Of a stretch of DNA of 52,595 nt, positions 33,735 through 42,058 are shown one piece after another. How positions within the stretch are numbered: the stretch's first letter is position 1; each line of letters opens with the position of its first letter. The notes below the pieces were generated by a model, which had not been told where the DNA came from, did no database searches, and saw only the letters and a list, made by a program, of their open reading frames with translations. Source of the stretch: CAIQJJ01 sp964606085 (GTDB taxonomy: Bacteria; Chloroflexota; Anaerolineae; Anaerolineales; UBA4823); contig CAZSFD010000031.1 of NCBI GenBank assembly GCA_964606085.1, forward strand, positions 1 through 52,595, in the 5' to 3' direction. The position numbers and the translations under genes are program-made.

Positions 33735-35669
33735 TTAGGTTGTTTCGCGAAACTCGCCTTCGACCACGCCTTCGTCGGGGTTAGGCGATGCCTGGCCGGG
33801 GGTGTGGTAGCCACGGCCATTCCCGCCGGGGGCTTGCGGTCCCGTTGCGCCGGGCTGAGGGCCGCCCTGCTGATAAAGCTGCTGGCTGATGGCGTAAAAC
33901 GCCTGCTGCAAGGCTTCGCTTTCACGCCTGATGCGGGCGGCGTCATCGCCTTTGAGGGCCTCGCGCACGGCGGTCACTTTGCTTTCGATGTCGGCGCGTT
34001 CGGCGGCTGGCACTTTCTCGCCCAGTTCGCGCAGGGTTTTCTCGGTCTGGTAAGCCAGTGTGTCGGCGGTGTTGCGGGCTTCGATCAGTTCACGGCGGTT
34101 GCGGTCTTCGGCTTCGTGTTCTTTGGCCTCGCGCACCTTGCGTTCGATCTCATCTTTGCTCAGGTTGGTGGAGGCGGTGATGGTCACTTTTTGCTCTTTG
34201 CCGGTGGCCTTGTCTTTGGCGGTGACGTGCAGGATGCCGTTGGCGTCAATGTCGAAGGTCACTTCCACCTGCGGCACGCCGCGCGGCGCCGGGGGGATAC
34301 CATCGAGCCGGAAGTGGCCGAGGGTCATGTTATCCGCGGCCATTGGGCGCTCGCCTTGCAGCACATGAACGTCTACGGCGGTCTGGCCGTCGGCGGCGGT
34401 AGAGAAGGTCTCGGTCTTCTTGACCGGGATGGTGGTGTTGCGTTCGATCAGCACCGTCATCACGCCGCCGAGAGTTTCGATACCCAGCGAAAGCGGGGTC
34501 ACGTCGAGCAGCAGCACGTCTTTGACTTCGCCGCCCAGCACGCCGCCCTGGATGGCCGCGCCCACGGCTACCACTTCGTCGGGGTTGACGCCCTTGTGGG
34601 GTTCCTTGCCGCCGGTCAGCTTGCGCACGAGTTCCTGCACCATGGGCATACGAGTCGAGCCGCCCACCAGCACCACTTCGTCAATCTTGTTGGCGCTCAG
34701 TTTGGCGTCTTTCAGCGCCGCTTCAAAGGGCGTGCGGCAGCGGTTGAGCAAATCTTCGGTGAGCTGCTCGAACTTGGCCCGGCTGAGCTTCATTTGCAGG
34801 TGCTTGGGGCCAGCAGCATCGGCGGTGATGTAGGGCAAATTGATTTCCGTTTCCATCACGCTCGAAAGTTCGATCTTGGCTTTTTCGGCGGCTTCGCGCA
34901 GGCGCTGGAGGGCCTGGCGGTCGTTGCGCAGATCAATGCCCTGTTCTTTCTTGAATTCGTCGGCTACCCAGTTTACGATGCGCTCGTCCCAGTCGTCGCC
35001 GCCGAGGTGCGTATCGCCATTGGTAGATTTGACTTCGATCATGCCGCCGCCCACTTCCAGCACGCTCACGTCGAAGGTGCCGCCGCCCAGGTCGAAGACG
35101 AGGATGGTTTCGTTGTCTTTCTTATCGAGGCCGTAGGCCAGGGCGGCCGCAGTGGGTTCGTTGATGATGCGCAGCACTTCCAGGCCGGCGATGCGCCCGG
35201 CATCTTTGGTGGCCTGGCGCTGGCTGTCGTTGAAGTAGGCGGGAACGGTGATGACGGCCTGGGTCACGCTTTCGCCCAGGTAGGCCTCGGCGTCGCTCTT
35301 GAGTTTGGCCAGCACCATGGCTGAGATTTCCTGCGGCGAGTATTCTTTGCCGGTGATGGGCAGTTTAACACGCGCATCGCCCGATGGGCCACGCGTAACC
35401 GGGTAAGGCACCATTTTCCGCTCGCCCTCCACTTCATCGTAGCGGCGGCCCATGAAGCGCTTGATCGAGTAGACGGTGTTCTCGGCATTGATCACCGCCT
35501 GGCGCTTGGCCGTCTGGCCGACCAGCCGCTCGTTATTCTTGTTAAACGCCACGACGGACGGGCACAGCCGTGAACCTTCGGCAGTGGTGATGACGGTCGG
35601 GTCGCCGCCTTCCATCACGGCAACGACGCTGTTAGTGGTTCCGAGGTCAATACCGATAATTTTAGACAT
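33735..35669 (-). CDS. dnaK: Chaperone DnaK (Hsp70)
   Basis: This is a full-length Hsp70 of 644 residues. It has the phosphate-binding GIDLGTTNS at the N-terminus, VPAYFNDSQRQATKDAGRIAG-type and LVFDLGGGTFDVS motifs in the ATPase domain, a substrate-binding domain starting near residue 390 and a Gly/Pro-rich tail ending VVEGEFRE. It folds and protects cytosolic proteins with DnaJ and GrpE, whose genes are not adjacent here. AGGAGGAA precedes the ATG. I see no CIRCE element in the roughly 180 bases upstream. Confidence 0.98.
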   Translation of the reverse strand: MSKIIGIDLGTTNSVVAVMEGGDPTVITTAEGSRLCPSVVAFNKNNERLVGQTAKRQAVINAENTVYSIKRFMGRRYDEVEGERKMVPYPVTRGPSGDARVKLPITGKEYSPQEISAMVLAKLKSDAEAYLGESVTQAVITVPAYFNDSQRQATKDAGRIAGLEVLRIINEPTAAALAYGLDKKDNETILVFDLGGGTFDVSVLEVGGGMIEVKSTNGDTHLGGDDWDERIVNWVADEFKKEQGIDLRNDRQALQRLREAAEKAKIELSSVMETEINLPYITADAAGPKHLQMKLSRAKFEQLTEDLLNRCRTPFEAALKDAKLSANKIDEVVLVGGSTRMPMVQELVRKLTGGKEPHKGVNPDEVVAVGAAIQGGVLGGEVKDVLLLDVTPLSLGIETLGGVMTVLIERNTTIPVKKTETFSTAADGQTAVDVHVLQGERPMAADNMTLGHFRLDGIPPAPRGVPQVEVTFDIDANGILHVTAKDKATGKEQKVTITASTNLSKDEIERKVREAKEHEAEDRNRRELIEARNTADTLAYQTEKTLRELGEKVPAAERADIESKVTAVREALKGDDAARIRRESEALQQAFYAISQQLYQQGGPQPGATGPQAPGGNGRGYHTPGQASPNPDEGVVEGEFRETT

Positions 35670-35846
35670 AAGGGGTTCCTCCTGAGAATGTTGCGTGTTT
35701 CATGTTGCGTAACCTGGGCGATATGCCTGCCTGTACGCTGGCCTAAGGATACCGCGGGTGTGCAAGAATTTCGTTAACGATGTGTAGGAGGAATATCAAT
35801 AAAGTTTCAGGTGTTTTTTCGGGTAGAATCCAATCAGGAGTGTCGT

Positions 35847-36140
35847 ATGATTGCATTTCCCTTTGACACCAATTTGATTATCCAAATCTGTCGTGATAAT
35901 GACATTGCGATGGTGGGCCTATTTGGGTCTACGGCCCGAGGCGAAGCGACTGCAAAGAGCGATATTGATCTGTTGGTGCGGTTTGCCCAACGAAAAAGCC
36001 TGTTGACGGTGGTCAGGCTTGAGCGTGAATTATCAGAAGCTTTGGGGGGGAAAGTTGATTTAGTCACCGAAGCATCCATCAGCCCTTACCTGAGCGAAAG
36101 CATTTTTCAAGACTTGGTAGTGATCTATGAAGCGCAGTGA
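35847..36140 (+). CDS. mntA: MntA-type nucleotidyltransferase antitoxin
   Basis: This 97-residue protein has the minimal nucleotidyltransferase motif GLFGSTARGEATAKSDIDLLV, with G27, S28, D39 and D41 as the expected ATP and metal ligands. CAGGAG lies 6 bases before the ATG. It overlaps the HepT gene by 14 bases, the standard order. In characterised pairs, MntA blocks the HEPN toxin by adding AMP to a tyrosine near its active site. Confidence 0.9.
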   Translation: MIAFPFDTNLIIQICRDNDIAMVGLFGSTARGEATAKSDIDLLVRFAQRKSLLTVVRLERELSEALGGKVDLVTEASISPYLSESIFQDLVVIYEAQ

Positions 36141-36471
36141 TGCTGTATATTTGCACCATATCTTCGATGCAATCGTGCGGATCGAAGAATATCTGGATGG
36201 CGTTTCTGAGCAACAGTTTGACGCATCGAACCTGCTTCAAGATGGCGTCATTCGCCAGATCGAGATTATCGGCGAAGCCACCAAACAACTTTCGCCAGAA
36301 TTGCGCCAAATTGAATCGCATATCCCCTGGCAAGATATTGCTGGGATGCGGGACAAGCTCATTCATCATTATTTTGGGGTGGATATGGATGAAGTATGGT
36401 TAACCGCAAAAGATGATTTGCCAAAACTAAAGCGATCCATCGAAGCCATTTTAGCCAAAAAACCAGGCTGA
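36127..36471 (+). CDS. hepT: HepT-type HEPN ribonuclease toxin
   Basis: This 114-residue all-helical protein has the HEPN signature R75-x4-H80 followed by H81-Y82 (RDKLIHHYFGVD). Y82 is the tyrosine that partner nucleotidyltransferases AMPylate. The toxin cleaves RNA when not modified. It forms a type VII toxin-antitoxin pair with MntA, encoded 14 bases into this gene. It ends 30 bases before the convergent recD2 stop. Confidence 0.9.
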   Translation: MKRSDAVYLHHIFDAIVRIEEYLDGVSEQQFDASNLLQDGVIRQIEIIGEATKQLSPELRQIESHIPWQDIAGMRDKLIHHYFGVDMDEVWLTAKDDLPKLKRSIEAILAKKPG

Positions 36472-36500
36472 TTTTATTGTCGGTTCGGTTTGACCCTCGT

Positions 36501-38774
36501 TCAACCGCGTCGCAGCCGCCAATCGAGCGCGGTGTAGCGTTCTGCCACCTTGTTATTATTCACCGCCATCCAGATCGCCTTGCGGCTGCCGACCAGCACG
36601 CACAGTTTTTTGGCGCGTGTAATGGCCGTGTAGAGCAGGTTGCGTTGCAGCATCAGGTAATGCGAGGTCAGCAGGGGGATGACTACCGCCGGGAACTCGC
36701 TGCCCTGGCTTTTGTGGACGGAGATGGCGTAGGCCAGCGTCAGTTGGTCGCACTCGCTCCAATCGTACAGCACCTGGTGACAATCGAAATCCACCATCAG
36801 CGAATGCTCGACGATGTCCAGCGCCAGCACGTAGCCGATGTCGCCGTTGTAGACATCTTTGTCGTAGTTATTTTGCGTCTGCATCACCTTATCGCCAGGG
36901 CGGAAGATGCTGCCGAAAAGCTGTTTTTCGGGCTTTTGCGGCGAGGGCGGGTTGAGCGCTTGTTGCAGGCGTTGGTTGAGCGCCGTCACACCCGCCGGGC
37001 CGCGGTACATGGGGGCCAACACCTGAATATCTCTCACCGCCAGGCCAAATTTCTGCGGGACGCGCTTGCAAACCACCTCTTGCACCCAGGTGCCTGCTTC
37101 TTCGGCGGTTTCCGCCGCGAACAGGAAAAAATCACCTGGGCCAGGCGCACCCTCGCGCACGGCCCGGCCCTCGGCGGCGGGCGGCGGCGGCGAGAAGATG
37201 GGCATTTCGCCGCGGTTGATACGGTGGGCGTTGGTGATGATCTGCGAATCGGCGGCCTGGCGGAAGATCACGTTCAGGCGCGTCACCGGCGCAGCGCCCG
37301 AGGCGATCAGGTCGCGCAGCACATCGCCGGCGCCCACCGAGGGCAGTTGATCGACATCGCCCACCAGCAGCAGGTGAGTGGCGGGCCTCACCGCTTTGAG
37401 CAGGTGATTGGTCAGCACCAGGTCGAGCATCGAGGCCTCGTCTACCACCAAAAAATCTATCGGCAGCGGGTTTTGGGCGTTGAACTTGAAGCCCTCCGCC
37501 GGCGATGGCCCCAGCAGGCGGTGAATGGTGCTGGCCGGCTGCCCGGTCGATTCGGACAGACGTTTGGCGGCGCGGCCGGTGGGCGAGGCCAGGGCAAACT
37601 TTTTGCCCATCTTCTCCAGGTTTTGGATCAACCCCTTCAGGCAAGTGGTTTTACCCGTTCCGGGGCCGCCAGTCAGCACCGAGACCGGGTTGCTCAGCGC
37701 CATCTCGATGCCGGAAATTTGCTCGGATGAGAGCGTGGCATTGCCAAAGGTGAGCGCTTCAGGCTTGACCACCCAATAGCCGCCGCGCTCGCTCGCCAGT
37801 TTGCGCAGCTTCTCGGCCACGCCCGTTTCGCATGCGTGCAGCGGCGTCAGATACACTGCCGATTGCCCGTAGCCCGCCCTTTCCTCTCGCAAGGCTCCCC
37901 TGCCCCCTTGCTCCCCGGCCCCCTCTCCCGCACGCTCAACCGGGATCACATCCAACCGCACCCGCTCATCGTTCGCCAGCCGCTCAATGGCCGCGGGGAT
38001 CAGCGTTTCGGCCAGCCCGAGCAGTTCTGCCGCCCGCGCCGCCAGCATGGCACGGGGGAAATAAACATTGCCGTCGTCGGTGGCCTCGTTGAGGGCGAAG
38101 ATCACACCCGCTTCAATGCGCGACGGATGGTCGGCGGGCAGCCCCAAGGCCTGGGCGATCTTGTCGGCGGTCTTGAAGCCGATGCCATAGATGTCGCGCG
38201 CCAGGCGGTAGGGGTCGCTTTTGACGATTTCAAGCGCTTGGTCGCCATATTGTTTGTAGATTTTGATCGCCAAATTGGTGCTGACCCCGTGGCCGTGCAG
38301 GAAGAGCATGATTTCCTTCACCTGGCGCTGCTCCTGCCAGGCGGCGGCGATGCGCGCCGAGCGCTTGGGGCCAATATCGGGCACCTCGCGCAGGCGTTCG
38401 GGCTGCTGCTCGATCACATCGAAGGTTTGCGCCCCAAAGGTCTGCACGATGCGGTCGGCCAGGTGTGCTCCGATGCCCTTGATCAGCCCGGATCCCAGGT
38501 AACGCCTCATGCCAGAAAGGGTGGCGGGCATGGTCTGTTCGCAGATTTCAGCCTGAAACTGCATGCCATGTTTGCTGTGGTTGGCCCACTTGCCCTGCAA
38601 ACGCACATTTTCACCCGGCGCAAGCTCTGGCAGGTTGCCCACCACCGTCACCGTGCCATCGTTGGCCAGCGCGGGGTGGCGTCCCAGCTTTTCAGGCTTC
38701 AGGCGAATGACAGCGTAGCCGTTTTCGTCGTTGTAAAAAGTGATGCGTTCAACCGCGCCGGTGAGGGTATCCAT
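36501..38774 (-). CDS. recD2: RecD2-type 5'-3' DNA helicase
   Basis: This 757-residue protein has an N-terminal OB-like region, helix-hairpin-helix repeats (VPDIGPKRSARIAAA and GIGFKTADKIAQALG), the helicase P-loop VLTGGPGTGKTTCL, motif II FLVVDEASMLD and the C-terminal VHKSQGSEFPAVV. This is the RecD2 form found in bacteria without RecBC, used in DNA repair and replication-fork maintenance. The ATG at 38774 (MDTLTGAVERITF) matches the family start; an in-frame ATG 42 bases upstream adds non-conserved residues. A low-complexity segment near residues 290-310 is probably a linker. Confidence 0.93.
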   Translation of the reverse strand: MDTLTGAVERITFYNDENGYAVIRLKPEKLGRHPALANDGTVTVVGNLPELAPGENVRLQGKWANHSKHGMQFQAEICEQTMPATLSGMRRYLGSGLIKGIGAHLADRIVQTFGAQTFDVIEQQPERLREVPDIGPKRSARIAAAWQEQRQVKEIMLFLHGHGVSTNLAIKIYKQYGDQALEIVKSDPYRLARDIYGIGFKTADKIAQALGLPADHPSRIEAGVIFALNEATDDGNVYFPRAMLAARAAELLGLAETLIPAAIERLANDERVRLDVIPVERAGEGAGEQGGRGALREERAGYGQSAVYLTPLHACETGVAEKLRKLASERGGYWVVKPEALTFGNATLSSEQISGIEMALSNPVSVLTGGPGTGKTTCLKGLIQNLEKMGKKFALASPTGRAAKRLSESTGQPASTIHRLLGPSPAEGFKFNAQNPLPIDFLVVDEASMLDLVLTNHLLKAVRPATHLLLVGDVDQLPSVGAGDVLRDLIASGAAPVTRLNVIFRQAADSQIITNAHRINRGEMPIFSPPPPAAEGRAVREGAPGPGDFFLFAAETAEEAGTWVQEVVCKRVPQKFGLAVRDIQVLAPMYRGPAGVTALNQRLQQALNPPSPQKPEKQLFGSIFRPGDKVMQTQNNYDKDVYNGDIGYVLALDIVEHSLMVDFDCHQVLYDWSECDQLTLAYAISVHKSQGSEFPAVVIPLLTSHYLMLQRNLLYTAITRAKKLCVLVGSRKAIWMAVNNNKVAERYTALDWRLRRG

Positions 38775-38822
38775 GCCGCAAGTATCATGGCAGGGGGATG
38801 CGGGTGTCAAGGGCAATCGGCG

Positions 38823-40637
38823 TCAGGCTTTGGCGCTCTGGATGTAATCATCCACCACCCGTTCGAGCAGTGAAAGCGGCATGGAGCCGTTTTTCAGCAC
38901 CACATTGTGGAACTGGCGCAGATCGAACTTCTCGCCCAACGACTGCCGGGCGCGTTGGCGCAGTTCGAGCATCTTGATCATGCCGAGCTTGTAGGCGCAG
39001 GCCTGCCCCGGCATGACGATATAACGCTCGATCTCGCTGACCACGCTCGCGTGCGCCGAGGCGCTGTGCGCTTCCATGTACTCGATAGCCTGCTCACGCG
39101 TCCACTTTTTGTAGTGGATGCCCGTATCCACCACCAGCCGCACGGCGCGGAATAACTCGGAATCGAGGCGGCCCAGGTCGCCATAGGGGTCATCTTTGTA
39201 GAAGCCCATCTCGGCGGCCAGGCGTTCAGCATAGAGCGCCCAGCCTTCGGCATAAGCAGTGAAGGGCACCAGCCGGCGGAAGAATGGCACGCCTTTGAGT
39301 TCCATTGCAATGGCAATTTGAAAATGGTGGCCGGGGATGCCCTCATGATAGGCCAGCGTCTTCATGCCGAAGTGGTGGATTTCTTTCATGTCGCGCAGGT
39401 TGGCGTAGAACACGCCGGGCCGCCCGCCGCTGAAATCGCCGGGCTGGTAGTAAGCCAGAGCGGAGGTCTTTTCCATGAATTCTGGCACACGCTCGACCTT
39501 GAGGGCGGCTTTGGGGCGAATGTCAAAGTATGGGTCGAGGGCGGCGTTCATTTCATCGAGGATTTTCTGGTATTGCGCCAGGGCCGCGGCGCGGCCGGCA
39601 TCATCGTTGGGGTACAAGAAGCGCTCTTCGCGGGCCAACTCGGCCAGCTTTTTGGCGGGGCTGGCAATATCAGTGAAGCCCAGTGTTTCCAGGATGACCT
39701 TCATTTCGGCTTCGATGCGGGCCACTTCGGCCAGGCCGATCTCGTGGACTTGCTGGGGGGTGTAATCGGTGCTGGTGTTGCTGCGCAAGCAGTGGGCGTA
39801 GTAGGCATCGCCGTTGGGCAGTTTCCACACGCCGTCGTCGGTGGTGGCTTTGGCCTCCAGGGCGGTGAAGTAGGCGATCAGTTTTTGGTAGGTGGGGTAG
39901 ACGGTGCGTTCGATCTCGGCGGCGGCGTCAGCCAGCAAGGCCTGACGGTCGGCGGCGGAGACCTTCTCCAACTTGCCGAGCTTTTCAGCGAAGACGGTGT
40001 AGAGCGGGTTTTCGCGGGCCGGTTTGCCAATGAAGGCGCTCATCTCGTTGATGACATGGCGGACGACAAATTTCGGGGGAATAATGCCCTTTTGCTGGCG
40101 GATGACCAGCCCTTCCATGATCTGCTCGAACTTGACGCCAAACTTGCTCAGGCGCTTGATGTAGTTGCGCGCTTCGAGCTTGCTGACCACGGGATGGATC
40201 GTCATCATGAAGTTGGGCATTTGCGACTGCGCCCCGAACATCTGGTTGAAGGGGTAATCGTGAAAGCGGAAGGGTTCGCTGCGCACGGCATTGTCGTCGA
40301 GGAACCAGTCCATCACATCGGTGGAGAGCCGTTGGGCTTTGCTCTGGCGGGTGCGGTCGTAGCTGCGCAGAATGGCGAGATCACGCTGGATGCGTGCGAA
40401 CATTTTGGTTTCATGGGCTACCGAGGCGTCGCCGAGCCTGGCGTTATGGCCGTGGAAGCCGAATTTTTCGAGCAGGCCGAGCTGGGTCAACAGTTCGGGA
40501 CCGTCGAGGGCGAAACGCAAGAAGGTGCGCAGGTAGAGCAGGTTGATGCTCCACGGTTTGCCCCAGATCAGGCTGTAAACGAACCAGACCAGCAGGGCGA
40601 GGAGGATGGCGAGGATGAGCAGGATGGGAAGGGACAT
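38823..40637 (-). CDS. DUF885 family putative metallopeptidase with N-terminal membrane anchor
   Basis: This 604-residue protein opens with a hydrophobic anchor (LPILLILAILLALLVWFVY). Its core carries YHEGIPGHHFQ, the HExxxH-type metal site of DUF885 proteins, with downstream EGWALYAERLA. These are thought to be peptidases, probably acting outside the membrane here. The start at 40637 follows GGAG at 9-10 bases. An upstream in-frame ATG would read through a tandem repeat element and is rejected. The RecD2 gene lies 48 bases downstream on the same strand. Confidence 0.85.
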   Translation of the reverse strand: MSLPILLILAILLALLVWFVYSLIWGKPWSINLLYLRTFLRFALDGPELLTQLGLLEKFGFHGHNARLGDASVAHETKMFARIQRDLAILRSYDRTRQSKAQRLSTDVMDWFLDDNAVRSEPFRFHDYPFNQMFGAQSQMPNFMMTIHPVVSKLEARNYIKRLSKFGVKFEQIMEGLVIRQQKGIIPPKFVVRHVINEMSAFIGKPARENPLYTVFAEKLGKLEKVSAADRQALLADAAAEIERTVYPTYQKLIAYFTALEAKATTDDGVWKLPNGDAYYAHCLRSNTSTDYTPQQVHEIGLAEVARIEAEMKVILETLGFTDIASPAKKLAELAREERFLYPNDDAGRAAALAQYQKILDEMNAALDPYFDIRPKAALKVERVPEFMEKTSALAYYQPGDFSGGRPGVFYANLRDMKEIHHFGMKTLAYHEGIPGHHFQIAIAMELKGVPFFRRLVPFTAYAEGWALYAERLAAEMGFYKDDPYGDLGRLDSELFRAVRLVVDTGIHYKKWTREQAIEYMEAHSASAHASVVSEIERYIVMPGQACAYKLGMIKMLELRQRARQSLGEKFDLRQFHNVVLKNGSMPLSLLERVVDDYIQSAKA

Positions 40638-40680
40638 GGGATTGCTCCGAGAAAAGAGGATGCTGACTTTAAAATAGCCC

Positions 40681-40802
40681 GTGGCGCAAGTCTCTGACTT
40701 GCGAGCGCTGAATTGCGCACGCTGAATTGCGCACGCTGAATTGCGCACGCTGAATTGCGCACGCTGAATTGCGCACGCTCGCAAACCAAAGGTTTGCGCC
40801 AC
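40681..40802. repeat. MITE-like element with terminal inverted repeats and 14-base tandem repeats
   Basis: The element is 122 bases with perfect 9-base terminal inverted repeats, GTGGCGCAA and TTGCGCCAC. Inside each end is a small palindrome (GCAAGTC..GACTTGC; GCAAACC..GGTTTGC). The middle is five exact copies of GAATTGCGCACGCT (40710-40779). It lies just upstream of the DUF885 gene. It has no coding capacity and is probably a small non-autonomous element that has expanded internally. Confidence 0.75.
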
Positions 40803-40869
40803 AGCGAGGCTCCATTTTCACCCACCGGGGTGTTGCCATAACATGGTCTTTGACTTGGAACGAGCCCCG

Positions 40870-40929
40870 CTTGAGCCTGTCGTAACCAGCTTTTCGCCAG
40901 GTAGGTTTGTTGGTTTCGACAGGCTCAAC
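40870..40929. repeat. Inverted-repeat element truncating the methyltransferase gene
   Basis: TTGAGCCTGTCG (40871-40882) and its exact complement CGACAGGCTCAA (40917-40928) form the core of a 19-base imperfect inverted repeat around a spacer of about 22 bases. The TGA stop of the neighbouring methyltransferase lies inside the right arm. This suggests the element inserted into, or recombined at, the end of that gene. Confidence 0.7.
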
Positions 40930-41359
40930 CAACGGGGATAGGGGCGACAATCAGCAGGGCTGCGGCGCTGTGAAAGCCAATTTCGTGGACGCGTTGGCGT
41001 AGCTCTTGGTCGTCGCGGTACATTTCGAGGACGATGAAGTGGCCGCCGGGCGTAAGCACGCGTGTTATCTCCGCCAGTGCGCCAGGCAGATCGGCCAGGT
41101 GATGGAGCGAGTTGGCGATGAAGACGGTGTCGAAGGATGCGTCTGGAAAGTCGAGGCGGGCGGCGTCCATCTGCAAAAAGCGCACGTTCTTACCCTCGAA
41201 GGCGGCCTGCGCCGCGGCATCTACGGGGGTGATGTCTATGCCGATGATTTCGTCGCAGGCGGGCAGGTTTTCGAGCAGGAAGTGGATGGAGCCGCCGCGC
41301 CCGCTGGCGACATCGAGGACGCGCCCGCCGGTGAGGTGGCTAAGTGGGGTTGGGTTCAT
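40925..41359 (-). CDS. Truncated class I SAM-dependent methyltransferase
   Basis: This 144-residue protein has motif I VLDVASGRGGSIHFL, a GIDITP motif, a MDAARLDFPDASFDTVF segment and SLHHLADLP, as in UbiE/Trm-like small-molecule methyltransferases. It ends soon after the fifth strand (VLTPGGHFIVLEMYR). The stop codon is supplied by an inverted-repeat element, so the C-terminus is probably lost. The start overlaps the ArsR-like regulator by 20 bases, a common pairing of ArsR-type regulator and methyltransferase. It may be non-functional. Confidence 0.75.
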   Translation of the reverse strand: MNPTPLSHLTGGRVLDVASGRGGSIHFLLENLPACDEIIGIDITPVDAAAQAAFEGKNVRFLQMDAARLDFPDASFDTVFIANSLHHLADLPGALAEITRVLTPGGHFIVLEMYRDDQELRQRVHEIGFHSAAALLIVAPIPVG

Positions 41360-41957
41360 GGTAGTAGAAGCTGGGGTAAAAGGCGACGGTGAGCGCATAG
41401 CTGGGGGCCTCGGCGGTGGGAGCGCCCTCGCCGCAATCTACAAATTCTTTCACCAGGGCTTGCAGACGCTCGGAGAACTCTTCGATGCGCGCATCGGGGA
41501 TGTGGCTGACCTCGCGGGCGATGTAGAGCGGGCGGGGTTGGTGCTGGCCGCCGCCTTCGAGCTGGTTTTGGCGGGCTTGCAGGCTGCGCACGAGGTCGGC
41601 GCGGGTGGCATCTATGACCGGGGTGACAAAGGCGCGCATGGCGGCGCGGCCATCTTCGCTGGTGAACGAGACCAGGGCCGGGTCTACGTCTATGTGGCGG
41701 GCGGCGGCGCGGTAGATTTTTTCGAGCATGTTGGCGACCAAACGCGTCTCGGCTACTTCAATCAGGTTGTGCTTTTCGAGCAGGCTGAAGTGGTAGTAGA
41801 GCTTATTGGGGGTGTCGCCGAGTTTATCGGCCACCTGCTTGACCGTTTGCGGCTCTTGAATCAGCAGTTCGAGGATTTGCGAGCGCAATGGGTCGGCCAC
41901 CACGCGCAGGGTTTCGAGGTCGCGGATGGTGTAGGGTTCGGCGGGGGAGTCGGTCAT
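41340..41957 (-). CDS. ArsR-type winged-helix regulator
   Basis: In this 205-residue protein, the N-terminal winged helix (LRVVADPLRSQILELLIQ, VKQVADKLGDTPNKLYYHFSLLEKHNLIEV) is ArsR-like. The C-terminal 110 residues form a helical domain with no metal-binding Cys cluster visible. It overlaps the methyltransferase gene, suggesting co-transcription and possible regulation of that gene. The ligand is unknown. Confidence 0.85.
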   Translation of the reverse strand: MTDSPAEPYTIRDLETLRVVADPLRSQILELLIQEPQTVKQVADKLGDTPNKLYYHFSLLEKHNLIEVAETRLVANMLEKIYRAAARHIDVDPALVSFTSEDGRAAMRAFVTPVIDATRADLVRSLQARQNQLEGGGQHQPRPLYIAREVSHIPDARIEEFSERLQALVKEFVDCGEGAPTAEAPSYALTVAFYPSFYYHEPNPT

Positions 41958-41970
41958 AGGGGGAAACCGT

Positions 41971-42049
41971 CAACCACGGAACACACGGAATACACGGAAA
42001 AACAGCCTTTCGAGAGATTTTTCCGTTTGTTCTGTGTGTTCTGTGGTTT
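41971..42049. repeat. Imperfect 32-base inverted repeat (ACCACGGAACACACGGAA type)
   Basis: The left arm at 41971-42002 and the right arm at 42018-42049 match at about 27 of 32 positions and are separated by 15 bases. The arms repeat a short CACGGAA-like unit. It fills the spacer between the M32 peptidase stop and the ArsR-like start and could terminate or process the transcript. Confidence 0.65.
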
Positions 42050-42058
42050 GAATGGCTG

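Noticed and set aside
33525..35324. Long plus-strand open frame of 599 residues opposite dnaK
   Set aside because: It is the antisense shadow of dnaK and the tandem repeats, with Gly/His/Phe-rich low-complexity sequence and no known domain.
35670..35846. Possible CIRCE heat-shock operator before dnaK
   Set aside because: No TTAGCACTC/GAGTGCTAA pair could be found in this spacer.
40710..40802. In-frame N-terminal extension of the DUF885 protein rich in CAIQRAQFS repeats
   Set aside because: These residues are the translation of the 14-base tandem repeats. The ATG at 40637 has a ribosome-binding site and a membrane anchor directly after it.
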